From Variovorax ginsengisoli (GTDB lineage: Bacteria; Pseudomonadota; Gammaproteobacteria; Burkholderiales; Burkholderiaceae_C), in contig NZ_JAUJZH010000014.1 in assembly GCF_030486595.1 (NCBI RefSeq), positions 124,001-188,000 of the forward strand: a stretch of 64,000 nucleotides of DNA, written 5' to 3'. Numbering within the stretch: the first letter of the stretch is position 1; each line of letters opens with the position of its first letter. The notes under the pieces were generated by a model that saw only the letters and a list, made by a program, of their open reading frames with translations, searched no databases and was not told the DNA's origin. Below, one piece after another: positions 1 through 8,404 of the stretch. A program made the position numbers and the translations under genes.

Positions 1-661
1 TCTGGAAGGCCTGCGCGTGGGCGTGTCCGGTTCGGGCAACGTGGCGCAGTTCGCGGTCGAGAAGGCGATGGCGCTGGGCGCCAAGGTGGTCACGGTGTCC
101 GATTCGAGCGGCACCGTCTTCGACGAAGCCGGCTTCACGCCGGCCAAGCTGGCCCAGTTGATGGAGGTGAAGAACCGGCACTACGGACGCGTCGGCGACT
201 ATGCCGAGCAGGTCGGCGCGCAGTTCCTGCCCGGTCGCAGCCCGTGGCATGTGCCGGTCGATGTCGCGCTGCCCTGCGCGACGCAGAACGAGCTCGATGC
301 CGAAGACGCCGCCACGCTGGTGAAGAACGGCGTGGCTTGCGTCGCCGAGGGCGCGAACATGCCCTCGACGATGGAGGCGATCGCGCTGTTCGAGCACCAT
401 GGCGTGCTGTTCGCGCCCGGCAAGGCGAGCAACGCCGGCGGCGTGGCGACCTCGGGCCTGGAGATGAGCCAGAACGCCATGCGCATGTCGTGGCCGCGCG
501 AGGAGGTCGATGGCCGGCTGCGCTCGATCATGCGCAGCATCCACGAGGACTGCCTGCGCCACGGCCGCAGGGAAGACGGCACGGTGAGCTATGTCGATGG
601 CGCCAACGTGGCGGGTTTCGTCAAGGTGGCGGATGCCATGCTGGCGCAAGGCGTGATCTAG
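1..661 (+). CDS. gdhA: Glutamate dehydrogenase, C-terminal part (cut by window start)
   Basis: The reading frame is open from base 2 and ends at TAG 659-661, so the N-terminal half lies outside the window. The visible part starts in the Rossmann fold: GSGNVAQFA is the dinucleotide-binding glycine motif. It continues through VAEGANMPST and the C-terminal APGKASNAGGVATSGLEM stretch typical of hexameric, NADP-type glutamate dehydrogenases. The enzyme interconverts 2-oxoglutarate plus ammonia and glutamate in the cytoplasm. The GTG at 17 is an internal codon, not a start. Cofactor choice (NADP) is inferred from family resemblance. A perfect palindrome follows 33 bases after the stop. Confidence 0.9.
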   Translation, partial: LEGLRVGVSGSGNVAQFAVEKAMALGAKVVTVSDSSGTVFDEAGFTPAKLAQLMEVKNRHYGRVGDYAEQVGAQFLPGRSPWHVPVDVALPCATQNELDAEDAATLVKNGVACVAEGANMPSTMEAIALFEHHGVLFAPGKASNAGGVATSGLEMSQNAMRMSWPREEVDGRLRSIMRSIHEDCLRHGRREDGTVSYVDGANVAGFVKVADAMLAQGVI

Positions 662-694
662 AGGCCAAGGGCTCGCCCTTCGGTCGCCCCCATG

Positions 695-720
695 CGCCCG
701 GGCCATCGATGGCCCGGGCG
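695..720 (+). terminator. Perfect GC-rich palindrome after gdhA, possible terminator or mRNA 3' stabiliser
   Basis: Two 10-base arms (CGCCCGGGCC and GGCCCGGGCG) flank ATCGAT, giving a perfect 26-base palindrome that begins 33 bases after the gdhA stop. A second small hairpin (AAGAG-T-CTCTT) follows at 721-731. No T-tract follows on the plus strand, so classical intrinsic termination is uncertain. A processing or stabilising hairpin fits equally well. Confidence 0.4.
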
Positions 721-810
721 AAGAGTCTCTTCGCGGCCGATGCAAGAAACGGATCGATGGAACCCGACCGGGCTCGGAAGGAGGCATCGCGGGAGGCGAC
801 GCTCGGAGGG

Positions 811-858
811 AAAAAATTTCCCCGGAGGCCTGAGAGCTGGTCACTCTCAGAGGGGAAA
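811..858 (-). terminator. Rho-independent terminator of tRNA-Val
   Basis: On the minus strand the arms TTTCCCC and GGGGAAA enclose a second perfect stem (TGAGAG/CTCTCA), and the outer arm is followed by six T residues (A811-816 on the plus strand). It starts three bases after the CCA end of the tRNA, as expected for a tRNA transcription unit. Confidence 0.75.
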
Positions 859-860
859 CT

Positions 861-937
861 TGGTAGGCGCGATTGGACTCGAACCAACGACCCCCACCAT
901 GTCAAGGTGGTGCTCTAACCAGCTGAGCTACGCGCCT
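861..937 (-). tRNA. tRNA-Val (anticodon GAC)
   Basis: The minus strand folds as a full cloverleaf of 77 bases including an encoded CCA. The 7-bp acceptor is AGGCGCG/CGCGCCT with discriminator A. The D-arm follows TAGCTCAG. The anticodon stem CCACC/GGTGG holds loop TTGACAT, so the anticodon is GAC (reads GUC). The T-arm carries GGTTCGAGTCC. It lies downstream of relA on the same strand with a TATACT -10-like hexamer at 965-960. Confidence 0.97.
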
Positions 938-987
938 GAGGTTGTATTCGAGAGGCCGAAGTATAGCAGGCTTCTGAAGGCACTTTT

Positions 988-3228
988 TCAGCGGCGTCGC
1001 GCAGAACGCACACCAGGCACTGCGGCGACCACCGCGAGCACCTGCTTGAGCCGCGTGACGTCGGCGATCTCGACCGTGAAGGTCATCCACGCCGTGCCCT
1101 TCACCGACTGCGTCTGCACGCCGATGACGTTCATCTTCTCGCGCGCCAGCACGTCCGAGATGTCGCGCAGCAGCCCCTGCCGGTCGGCCGCCTCGACCGC
1201 CACGTCGACCGCGTAGACCGAGCCCGCATCGCCGCCCTTCTGCGCGCCCCACTCCACATCGATCACACGCTCGCCGTTCTGCGCCGCCATCGTGCGGAAG
1301 TTGCTGCAATCGGCACGGTGCACGCTGACGCCGTGGCCCTTGGTCACGAAGCCGCGGATCGCATCGGGCGGCGCCGGCTTGCAACACTTGGCGAGCTGCG
1401 TCATCAGCGACGAGACGCCCACCACCAGCACGCCGCCGCGCCCCGATTGCTCGCTGCCGCGCGCCTTCTTGATGACGACGCCGTCGTCCGGCCCCGGCGG
1501 CGGCTCGGGCGGACGCAGCAGCATCTCGATGTTGCGCAGCGAGAACTCGTCCTTGCCGACGACTTCGAACAGGTTGTCGGCCGACTTGAAGCCCAGCTGA
1601 GACGCGAGGTCGTCGAGCTTCAACGCGGTCTTGCCCTCGCGCTGCAGCAGCTTCTCGACCGCCTCGCGGCCGCGCGCGACGGTCTCGTGCGTGATCTGTG
1701 CGTTGAACCAGGCGCGCACCTTGGCGCGCGCCCGATGGCTGACGAGGTAGCCGAGGTCGGCATTGAGCCAGTCGCGCGACGGTCCGCCTTCCTTGGCGGC
1801 GATGATCTCGACCGTCTGGCCGTTCTGCAGCGGCGTGTTGAGCGGCACCATCGCGCCGTCGACGCGCGCGCCGCGGCAGCGATGGCCAAGGCTGGTGTGC
1901 ACGGTGTAGGCGAAATCGACCGCGGTCGCGCCCTGCGGCAGCTCGACGATCGCGGCGTCGGGCGTGAGCACGTAGATGCGGTCGTCGAACAGGCCCTGGC
2001 CGCGCTGGCCGCCCGAGAGATCGCGCTCCCAGGCCAGCAGCTGCCGCAGCACCGCGATCTTGGCGTCGTACTCGCCGCTGGCCCAGACGCCCGCGTAGCC
2101 CTTGTGGCCAGCCTCCTTGTAGGCCCAGTGCGCGGCCACGCCATGCTCGGCATGGTCGTGCATCTGCTCGGTGCGGATCTGGATCTCGATCGGCTTGCCG
2201 GCATGGCCGCCGACGACCTCGCGCACCACCGTGTGCAGCGACTGGTAGCCGTTGGGCTTGGGCCGCGCGATGTAGTCGTCGAACTCCTCGTCGATCGGCT
2301 GGAAGTGGGAGTGCACCCAGGCCAGCGCCGCATAGCAGTCCTTGACGTCGGCCACCACCACGCGCAACGCCATGATGTCGAACACCTGCGCGAAGTCGAG
2401 CGACTTGCCGCGCATCTTCTTGACGATGCTGTAGATGTTCTTGGGCCGTCCCTGCACCGTGGCCTTGACGCCCTCGGCCGCCAGGTCGCGCTCGAGGCGC
2501 GCGCGCAGTTGCTCGACATAGCCTTCGCGCTCGATGCGCTTCTCGTCGAGCAGGCGCGCGATCAGCTTGTAGGTCTCGGGTTCGAGGAAGCGGAACGACA
2601 GGTCCTCGATCTCCCACTTGACCTGCCAGATGCCGAGCCGGTTGGCCAGCGGCGCGAACACCTGCAGCGATTCGCGCGCCACGTTCTCGGGCAGCGGCTG
2701 CTTGCTGGCCGCAGCATGGCGCAAGGTCTGCAGGCGCGAGGCCAGCCGCAGCATGACGACGCGCAGGTCGCGCGAGAACGCCAGCAGCATCTTGCGCACG
2801 TTCTCGGTCTGGGTGCCGGCGGCCTCCGGCTGCGCGTTCGCCGTCGCCGAGCGGGCCTGTTTCTGCACATGCACGAGCTTGGTGGTCTCGACCGCCAGCG
2901 CAGCGAAGTTCTCGCCGAAGACCTTGGCGATGACCTCCTGCGGCCGGTTCAGGTGCTGGCACGAGTACACCAGGTAGCTGGCCGCCTGCATGGCCTCGGA
3001 CCCGCCCATGGCGCGCACGATCGCAGCCACGGCATCCGCATGCGCCAGCGTGTTCTCGCCGGTGTCCAGCGTCTCGTCGGCGATCAGGGGCTCGGCGAAG
3101 GCACGTGCGCGCGCCAGCATGTTGGCCATCACGGGCGTGCGTTCGGCGGTGGCGGCCGACAGCGGGTAGTCGACCACCAGCGATTCCGACGGCGCCGGCA
3201 CGTGCAGGTTGGATTGCTCGCGCTTCAC
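988..3228 (-). CDS. relA: RelA-type (p)ppGpp synthetase
   Basis: A 746-residue long RSH protein that makes (p)ppGpp from ATP and GTP/GDP on stalled ribosomes. In order I see a degenerate HD region (about 50-150), the synthetase domain (about 195-375, with E315-F-D-D and PKPNGYQSLHTVV), a TGS domain (about 417-480, IYVLTP... VDFAYTVHT) and a C-terminal ACT domain (about 665-746). Where active SpoT proteins have the HD metal pair this protein reads SYLVYSCQHL, so hydrolase activity is probably lost. The EFDD acidic motif is the RelA variant. Both signs favour RelA over SpoT. The start is GTG at 3228; an internal ATG at residue 34 is the alternative. Confidence 0.93.
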   Translation of the reverse strand: MKREQSNLHVPAPSESLVVDYPLSAATAERTPVMANMLARARAFAEPLIADETLDTGENTLAHADAVAAIVRAMGGSEAMQAASYLVYSCQHLNRPQEVIAKVFGENFAALAVETTKLVHVQKQARSATANAQPEAAGTQTENVRKMLLAFSRDLRVVMLRLASRLQTLRHAAASKQPLPENVARESLQVFAPLANRLGIWQVKWEIEDLSFRFLEPETYKLIARLLDEKRIEREGYVEQLRARLERDLAAEGVKATVQGRPKNIYSIVKKMRGKSLDFAQVFDIMALRVVVADVKDCYAALAWVHSHFQPIDEEFDDYIARPKPNGYQSLHTVVREVVGGHAGKPIEIQIRTEQMHDHAEHGVAAHWAYKEAGHKGYAGVWASGEYDAKIAVLRQLLAWERDLSGGQRGQGLFDDRIYVLTPDAAIVELPQGATAVDFAYTVHTSLGHRCRGARVDGAMVPLNTPLQNGQTVEIIAAKEGGPSRDWLNADLGYLVSHRARAKVRAWFNAQITHETVARGREAVEKLLQREGKTALKLDDLASQLGFKSADNLFEVVGKDEFSLRNIEMLLRPPEPPPGPDDGVVIKKARGSEQSGRGGVLVVGVSSLMTQLAKCCKPAPPDAIRGFVTKGHGVSVHRADCSNFRTMAAQNGERVIDVEWGAQKGGDAGSVYAVDVAVEAADRQGLLRDISDVLAREKMNVIGVQTQSVKGTAWMTFTVEIADVTRLKQVLAVVAAVPGVRSARRR

Positions 3229-3381
3229 CGGGCGCCCCGCCTGGAAAGCAAGGGCCGCACGAGGGGCCCGCGAGCTTCACGAGGCACGTGAGAAAGGGCG
3301 GGCGCGGTCATGTAGGAAAAGGAGAAATCGCGATGAAGATAATGGGCTCGTTGCATCCTAATTCATTCGGAGATTGTCATC

Positions 3382-4152
3382 ATGCTCAAAGGCAAAACCG
3401 CGCTTGTCACGGGGTCCACCAGTGGCATCGGGCTCGGCATCGCGAAAGCCCTGGCCGGCCAGGGCGCGAACATCGTTCTCAACGGATTCGGCGACTCGGA
3501 AGGCCCGAAGGCCGAGATCGCCGCGCTGGGCGTGAAGGTCGAACATCACGGCGCCGACATGAGCCGCGCGGGCGACATCGAGGACATGATGAAGTTCGCC
3601 GCCAGCCGTTTCGGCCGCGTCGACGTGCTCGTCAACAATGCCGGCATCCAGCATGTCGCGAAGGTCGAGGACTTCCCGGTGGAGCGCTGGGACGCGGTGA
3701 TCGCGATCAACCTCAGCAGCGCCTTCCACACCACCCGGCTCGCGGTGCCGGCGATGCGCGAGGCCAACTGGGGCCGCATCATCAACATCGCCTCGGCGCA
3801 CGGGCTGGTGGCGTCGGCGCAGAAGTCGGCCTACGTGGCGGCCAAGCACGGCATCGTCGGCTTCACCAAGTCGGTGGCGCTCGAGACCGCCACCACCGGC
3901 GTCACCTGCAACGCGATCTGCCCCGGCTGGGTGCTGACCGCGCTGGTCCAGAAACAGATCGACGACCGCTCGGCCCGCGAAGGCATTTCGCTGGCCCAGG
4001 CGCAGAACGAACTGCTGGGCGAGAAGCAGCCCTCGCTGCAATTCACCACGGTCGAACAACTGGCCGGGCTGGCGGTGTTCATGTGCTCGCCGGCCGCCGA
4101 CCAGGTGCGCGGCGTCGCCTGGCAGGTGGACGGCGGCTGGACCGCGCAGTAG
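3382..4152 (+). CDS. bdhA: D-3-hydroxybutyrate dehydrogenase
   Basis: A 256-residue short-chain dehydrogenase that oxidises 3-hydroxybutyrate to acetoacetate with NAD in polyhydroxybutyrate and ketone-body turnover. It has the N-terminal TGSTSGIG cofactor motif, NNAGIQHV (about 88-95), the catalytic Ser in the IASAHG segment and the YVAAK Tyr-Lys pair. IQHV after NNAG and the C-terminal VAWQVDGGWTAQ are typical of the 3-hydroxybutyrate subgroup. ATG is preceded by GGAG at about 3370. It is divergent from relA, and its neighbours do not share its pathway. Confidence 0.9.
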   Translation: MLKGKTALVTGSTSGIGLGIAKALAGQGANIVLNGFGDSEGPKAEIAALGVKVEHHGADMSRAGDIEDMMKFAASRFGRVDVLVNNAGIQHVAKVEDFPVERWDAVIAINLSSAFHTTRLAVPAMREANWGRIINIASAHGLVASAQKSAYVAAKHGIVGFTKSVALETATTGVTCNAICPGWVLTALVQKQIDDRSAREGISLAQAQNELLGEKQPSLQFTTVEQLAGLAVFMCSPAADQVRGVAWQVDGGWTAQ

Positions 4153-4169
4153 CGCGGCCTGCCCGCGGC

Positions 4170-4877
4170 CTACTTGAGCTGCACCGAGCCCGAGACGTTG
4201 ACCACCACGTTGGCCTTGCCCGCCTCGATCGGGACCGGCGCATCGGAGGCGGCCTTGGCCATCGCCTCCATCGCCATCATGCGCGGTTGCACCGGTCCGC
4301 CCAGGTGGGCGTTGACCGACACTTCGCGCAGCGTGTAGCCGCTGAAGCCGAAGCCCTTGGCGAGTTCGTCGGCGCGCTGCTTGAAGTTGTCGATCGCCAC
4401 GGACTGGGCCTCGGCCTCGGTCTTGGCCTGCTGTTCGCGGCTCAGGCCGAAGCCGACGTTGGCGATCGACAGCGTGCTGATGCGGCCGGCGGTCTGGGTG
4501 ATGCGCGGGAAGTCGCGCCCTTCGAGCACCAGCGACGCGGTGCCCCGCCAGCCGGTCATCTTGCCTTCGCGGCTGTAGCGCGGCGCCAGGTTGAAGTTGC
4601 CGGTCCGGACGTCGAGCTGGCCGGGCTGGGCGCTCTTGCGCGCCTCGACCAGCGCGGCATCGAGCGCGGTGCGCAACTGCGTCTGGACGGTCGCCGCGTC
4701 AGCGGCTTCGCGGGTGGTGCTGAGCGTCATCGAGAGCAGGTCCTGCTGGACCTCGACCGTCGAGTTGGCGGACAGCTGGAGCACGTTCTGCGGCGGTGCG
4801 ATCGACACGGTCTGGGCCGCGGCAACGCCGGCAGCCATCCAGACGGCACAGGCCGCCATCCATTTGAGATTGTTCAA
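4170..4877 (-). CDS. SIMPL-domain (DUF541) periplasmic protein
   Basis: A 235-residue protein with a clear N-terminal signal peptide (MNNLKWMAACAVWMAAGVAAAQ, cleavage after AAAQ likely). The rest matches the SIMPL/DUF541 family: SANSTVEVQQDLLSMTLSTT near the mature N-terminus and a C-terminal VVVNVSGSVQLK strand. Family members form oligomeric periplasmic or outer-membrane-associated assemblies; the biochemical role is not settled. The gene follows the small secreted protein on the same strand, but a strong terminator lies between them, so it probably has its own promoter or depends on read-through. Confidence 0.85.
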   Translation of the reverse strand: MNNLKWMAACAVWMAAGVAAAQTVSIAPPQNVLQLSANSTVEVQQDLLSMTLSTTREAADAATVQTQLRTALDAALVEARKSAQPGQLDVRTGNFNLAPRYSREGKMTGWRGTASLVLEGRDFPRITQTAGRISTLSIANVGFGLSREQQAKTEAEAQSVAIDNFKQRADELAKGFGFSGYTLREVSVNAHLGGPVQPRMMAMEAMAKAASDAPVPIEAGKANVVVNVSGSVQLK

Positions 4878-4897
4878 GTCGGCAATTCCTTGGAAAA

Positions 4898-4918
4898 CGA
4901 AAAAGGCCCGCGCGGGCC
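4898..4918 (-). terminator. Intrinsic terminator after the small secreted protein
   Basis: On the minus strand GGCCCG-CG-CGGGCC is followed directly by TTTTT and, after CG, TTTT. It begins six bases after the stop of the 4924-5220 gene and ends about 20 bases before the SIMPL start at 4877, so it separates the two genes. Confidence 0.75.
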
Positions 4919-4923
4919 GCGGC

Positions 4924-5220
4924 TCAAGGCTGCTGGCTGCGCGGAGCGGTCAACGGGCCGGGGGACGGCGCGTCCGGCATCATGCGCCCGCCCGAAGGCG
5001 CTCCAGCCGACTGCGCGAGATTCTGCTTCGGGGCCCATTGCTGGCGCACCTGCTGCCTCAATTGGGCGAGCTCGGCGGGCGTGAGGCGTCGACCGGCGCC
5101 GGCGCCGCGCCCTTCCCCACTGGTTGCGCCGCCCACCGCCAGAAAGCCGGGTGGACCGGCCCAGGCCGGCAAGCCCGACGTGGCAACCATCAACGACAAC
5201 AGGAGAAGCTTGAATTTCAT
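4924..5220 (-). CDS. Small secreted protein of unknown function
   Basis: The ATG at 5220 gives a 98-residue protein with a textbook signal peptide (MKFKLLLLSLMVATSGLPAWA). A Gly/Pro-rich stretch follows, then a short charged helix (TPAELAQLRQQVRQQW, about 48-63) and a disordered tail rich in Pro, Ser and Gln. The frame stays open upstream to an ATG at 5265, but that would put 15 polar residues before the signal peptide, so I chose the inner start. I recognise no domain. It is divergent from ompR and ends at a strong intrinsic terminator. Confidence 0.65.
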   Translation of the reverse strand: MKFKLLLLSLMVATSGLPAWAGPPGFLAVGGATSGEGRGAGAGRRLTPAELAQLRQQVRQQWAPKQNLAQSAGAPSGGRMMPDAPSPGPLTAPRSQQP

Positions 5221-5392
5221 GGCGGCAAATTGTGACGACAGGGTCACTGTGCCATCGCCTTGCAAGGCGCAGACGTCTCACGCGCTAGCGGCCGCAAGTT
5301 TTGTAACTTAGTGTCAACACCTACCCTAAAGCGGGCCAATGAGCCCGCAACGGCTTCAGAATTGGCGTTGTTACAAATTCGGCGTTGTGAAA

Positions 5393-6124
5393 ATGAATCA
5401 AGCTCCCGCCCGCACAGACAAGATCGTGATCGTCGACGACGACGCACGCATCCGCGACCTGCTCCGCCGCTACCTGACCCAGGAAGGATTCGAGGTCATC
5501 GTTGCCGAAGACGGCAAGGCACTCAACCGCATCCTGCTGCGCGACACGGTCGACCTGATCGTGCTCGACCTCATGATGCCGGGTGAAGACGGCCTTTCGG
5601 TGTGCCGCCGCCTGCGCGCGGCCAACGACCGCACCCCGATCATCATGTTGACGGCCAAGGGCGAGGACGTCGACCGCATCGTCGGCCTCGAGGTCGGCGC
5701 CGACGATTACCTCGGCAAGCCCTTCAACCCGCGCGAACTGCTGGCCCGGGTCCACGCGGTGCTGCGCCGGCGGCCGCCGCTGGAGGCGCCCGGCGCGCCG
5801 TCGACCGACAACGAGACCGTCAACTTCGGGCCTTTCAGCTTCGACCTCGGCTCGCGCACCCTCAAGAAGGACGGCGAGGAGCTGTCGCTGACCACCGGCG
5901 AGTTCGCGATGCTGAAGGCGCTGGTGCGTCATCCGCGGCAGCCGCTGTCGCGCGAAAAGCTGGCCCAGCTGGCACGTGGCCGCGAGTTCGAGCCCTTCGA
6001 CCGCAGCCTGGACGTGCAGATCTCGCGGCTGCGCAAGCTGGTCGAGTCCGACGCCGCGGCGCCGCGCTACATCCAGACCGTCTGGGGCGTCGGCTACGTG
6101 TTCGTGCCGGACGGCACGACCTGA
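5393..6124 (+). CDS. ompR: OmpR-family response regulator
   Basis: A 243-residue two-component regulator. The receiver domain (about 10-125) has the acidic triad D15-D16-D17, phospho-acceptor D59 in VLDLMMP, T87 and K109 (YLGKPFNP). The C-terminal winged helix (about 145-238) ends QTVWGVGYVFVPDG, as in OmpR. I chose the ATG at 5393 because the family core starts right after it; an upstream in-frame start at 5339 would add 18 unrelated residues. The envZ-like kinase starts 13 bases after its stop, so the pair is cotranscribed. The regulated genes are not identifiable here. Confidence 0.92.
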   Translation: MNQAPARTDKIVIVDDDARIRDLLRRYLTQEGFEVIVAEDGKALNRILLRDTVDLIVLDLMMPGEDGLSVCRRLRAANDRTPIIMLTAKGEDVDRIVGLEVGADDYLGKPFNPRELLARVHAVLRRRPPLEAPGAPSTDNETVNFGPFSFDLGSRTLKKDGEELSLTTGEFAMLKALVRHPRQPLSREKLAQLARGREFEPFDRSLDVQISRLRKLVESDAAAPRYIQTVWGVGYVFVPDGTT

Positions 6125-6137
6125 AGCGCTGACGGAC

Positions 6138-7637
6138 GTGGCCATCGGGCCCCAGACCACCCAGCCCAGCCCGCTCGAGGACAGCACCCAGGGCACGCTG
6201 CCGAGCCCGCTGGGAAGCATCGGCTCGCGCCGCCGCCGGAAACGGCTGCACCTGGGCCTCAGCCTCTTCTGGCGCACTTTCTTCCTGCTGGTGCTGCTGC
6301 TGGTCGGCTGCACGGTGGCCTGGCTGCAGACCTTCCGGGCGCTCGAATACGAGCCGCGCGCGATCCAGACGGCGCACCAGATCGCGTCGCTGGTCAATCT
6401 GACGCGGGCGGCGCTGGTCTATTCCGATGCCATCACCCGGGTCTCGCTGATCAAGACGCTGGCCGACCAGGAGGGCGTGCGCATCCTGCCGCGCGAGCCG
6501 GGCGACCGCTTCCTGCCCTACACCAGCGGCGCGCTCGACCAGCGCGTGACCGAAGAACTGATCGCGCGGCTGGGCGAGGGCACCACGGTCGCGAGCCGGG
6601 TCAACGACGAGCCGGGCCTCTGGGTCGGCTTCACGATCGAGAGCGACACCTACTGGCTGCTGGTCGACCCGACCCGCTTCAGCCGTCTCGACCGACGCAC
6701 CTGGATGATCTGGCTGGCCACCACGATGGCGCTGTCGCTGGCCGGCGCGGCGCTGATCACGCGGCTGATCAATCGGCCGCTGAAGCAGCTGTCGCAGGCC
6801 ACGCTGCAGGTGCGCGAGGGCGAGTACGAGGCCCACCGGCTGGACGAGCGAGCCCGCACCAACGAGATCCGGGCGGTCAACGTGGGTTTCAACCGGATGG
6901 CCGACCAGCTGGCCAAGATCGAGCAGGACCGCGCCGTGATGCTGGCCGGCATCTCGCACGACCTGCGCACGCCGCTGGCGCGCCTTCGGCTCGAGACCGA
7001 GATGAGCGTGGCCGACGAGGACGCACGCGACCACATGGCGGCGGACATCGCCCAGCTGGACGCCATCATCGACAAGTTCCTCGATTACGCCCGGCCCGAC
7101 CACGTCGATTTCCGCCCGGTGCTGCTGCGCGACGTGATCGACGCCTGCACCTACGCGGTCCAGGACCACGAGGACATCAAGATCACGGTCGACGTGCCGG
7201 CCGACCTGCGGGTGATGGCCGACGAGGTCGAACTGCAGCGGGTGATCTCCAACCTGGTGGAGAACGCGCGCCGCTATGGCAAGACGCCCTCCACCGGCGT
7301 GGCCGACATCACGATCCAGGCCCAGGCCCACAACGACGCGGTCCTGATCAAGGTGCGCGATCACGGGGCCGGGGTCGCGGCCTCGATGCTGTCGCAGCTC
7401 AGCAAGCCCTTCTTCCGCGGCGACGTCGCCCGCACCTCGGCGGCCGGGGCCGGGCTGGGGCTGTCGATCGTGACCAAGAACATCGAGCGCATGGGTGGCA
7501 CCTTCGCACTGACCAGCACACCGGGGCGCGGGCTGGCGGCCCACATCCGGATGCCGCGCGCGGCATCGATCAAGATCGATCCCCTGGCAGCCAAGGACAA
7601 GCCGGCGCCCGCGGCGGGACCGTCGAACAAGGCCTAG
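6138..7637 (+). CDS. envZ: EnvZ-like sensor histidine kinase
   Basis: A 499-residue inner-membrane kinase partner of the preceding regulator. A basic cytoplasmic N-terminus (SRRRRKR, 30-36) leads to TM1 (about 42-63), a periplasmic loop of about 120 residues, TM2 (about 189-208), HAMP, the dimerisation/phosphoacceptor helix with H274 in GISHDLRTPLARLR, then a HATPase domain with NLVENARRYG, DHGAGV and GAGLGLSI. The GTG at 6138 is the first plausible start after the ompR stop; the frame is open further upstream inside ompR. The C-terminal tail is Lys/Pro/Ala-rich and looks disordered. Confidence 0.9.
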   Translation: MAIGPQTTQPSPLEDSTQGTLPSPLGSIGSRRRRKRLHLGLSLFWRTFFLLVLLLVGCTVAWLQTFRALEYEPRAIQTAHQIASLVNLTRAALVYSDAITRVSLIKTLADQEGVRILPREPGDRFLPYTSGALDQRVTEELIARLGEGTTVASRVNDEPGLWVGFTIESDTYWLLVDPTRFSRLDRRTWMIWLATTMALSLAGAALITRLINRPLKQLSQATLQVREGEYEAHRLDERARTNEIRAVNVGFNRMADQLAKIEQDRAVMLAGISHDLRTPLARLRLETEMSVADEDARDHMAADIAQLDAIIDKFLDYARPDHVDFRPVLLRDVIDACTYAVQDHEDIKITVDVPADLRVMADEVELQRVISNLVENARRYGKTPSTGVADITIQAQAHNDAVLIKVRDHGAGVAASMLSQLSKPFFRGDVARTSAAGAGLGLSIVTKNIERMGGTFALTSTPGRGLAAHIRMPRAASIKIDPLAAKDKPAPAAGPSNKA

Positions 7638-7655
7638 CGAGGGCGCCAGGCTCGC

Positions 7656-8315
7656 TCAGCCCCCGTGCGGGCGATGTTCTTCGGAAAACTTCGGCTGCGC
7701 GGTGCCGGCGAAAGCTTCGAGCGCCGAACCGATGCCGCCCGATTTTTCCAGCGCGCCGACGATCCTCCTGAAGAGCGGCCGGTAGGCCTCGTCGGCCTCG
7801 TAGCCGGTCATCGGGTCGCGGTTCGCGCCGAACGCCGCGTCGAGTTCGGCCCAGTCTGCCGCGCCGAGTACGGCCTCCGCCAGCGGCAGGACCTCCGTCT
7901 CCTCGACATGCATGTGCTCCAGGTAGGCGAGGGCGTACTGGCGCATGGCAGCTTCGAACGCCTCCCAGCCGGCGTTGCGCCCCGCGGGATCGCCCAGGAC
8001 CTGGATGCCGAGCAGCGCGTGCTCGATCTCGCGCAACGCATGTCCGCCGCTCGCATGGTCTCGATCGAGGCGATCGAGGACGGCGTCCAGCTTGTCGTCG
8101 CGCCCGCGCAGCCTGGGGAACAGCAGCCGGCTTTCCTTGGGGTGGTGGAGCTTCTCGGGAAATTCGCCGATGTAGAAGACCATGGCCTCCAAGGCGGCGA
8201 GGTCGGGGACCGTGTTCCGGCGCCGATGCTCCCCGAGCAGCAGGAGAATCGCCCGCAGCATCGCCGAGAGCGCTCGGTGTTCACGCAGGATGATGTCGAC
8301 GGTGACATGCGTCAT
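7656..8315 (-). CDS. Hemerythrin HHE-domain protein
   Basis: A 219-residue cytoplasmic protein with a hemerythrin-like four-helix bundle. Likely di-iron ligands are the His of ILREHRAL (about 11-18), the HHPKE motif (about 57-61), a His in the DHASGGH helix, and HMHVEETEVLP (about 126-136), the HxxxE signature. Such proteins bind O2 or respond to nitric oxide and oxygen; which applies here cannot be read from sequence. The ATG at 8315 is preceded on the minus strand by GGAGGAG. It is convergent with envZ (18 bases apart) and sits downstream of ispF on the same strand. Confidence 0.87.
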   Translation of the reverse strand: MTHVTVDIILREHRALSAMLRAILLLLGEHRRRNTVPDLAALEAMVFYIGEFPEKLHHPKESRLLFPRLRGRDDKLDAVLDRLDRDHASGGHALREIEHALLGIQVLGDPAGRNAGWEAFEAAMRQYALAYLEHMHVEETEVLPLAEAVLGAADWAELDAAFGANRDPMTGYEADEAYRPLFRRIVGALEKSGGIGSALEAFAGTAQPKFSEEHRPHGG

Positions 8316-8404
8316 GAGGGGCTCCTCCACACGCTGCGGTGCAGCCAGGGCCTTGGCCCCGATGACATGTTCGCTGCAAAGCCCGCCGCCTGCCTTGCGC
8401 CATG

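Noticed and set aside
3332..3381. Small reading frame before bdhA with an AAGGAG-like site
   Set aside because: It runs straight into an alternative frame of bdhA with no sensible protein; the bdhA start has its own GGAG.
5221..5392. Regulatory site before ompR
   Set aside because: Only short dyads such as GTGT-CA-ACAC and no convincing -35/-10 pair were found.
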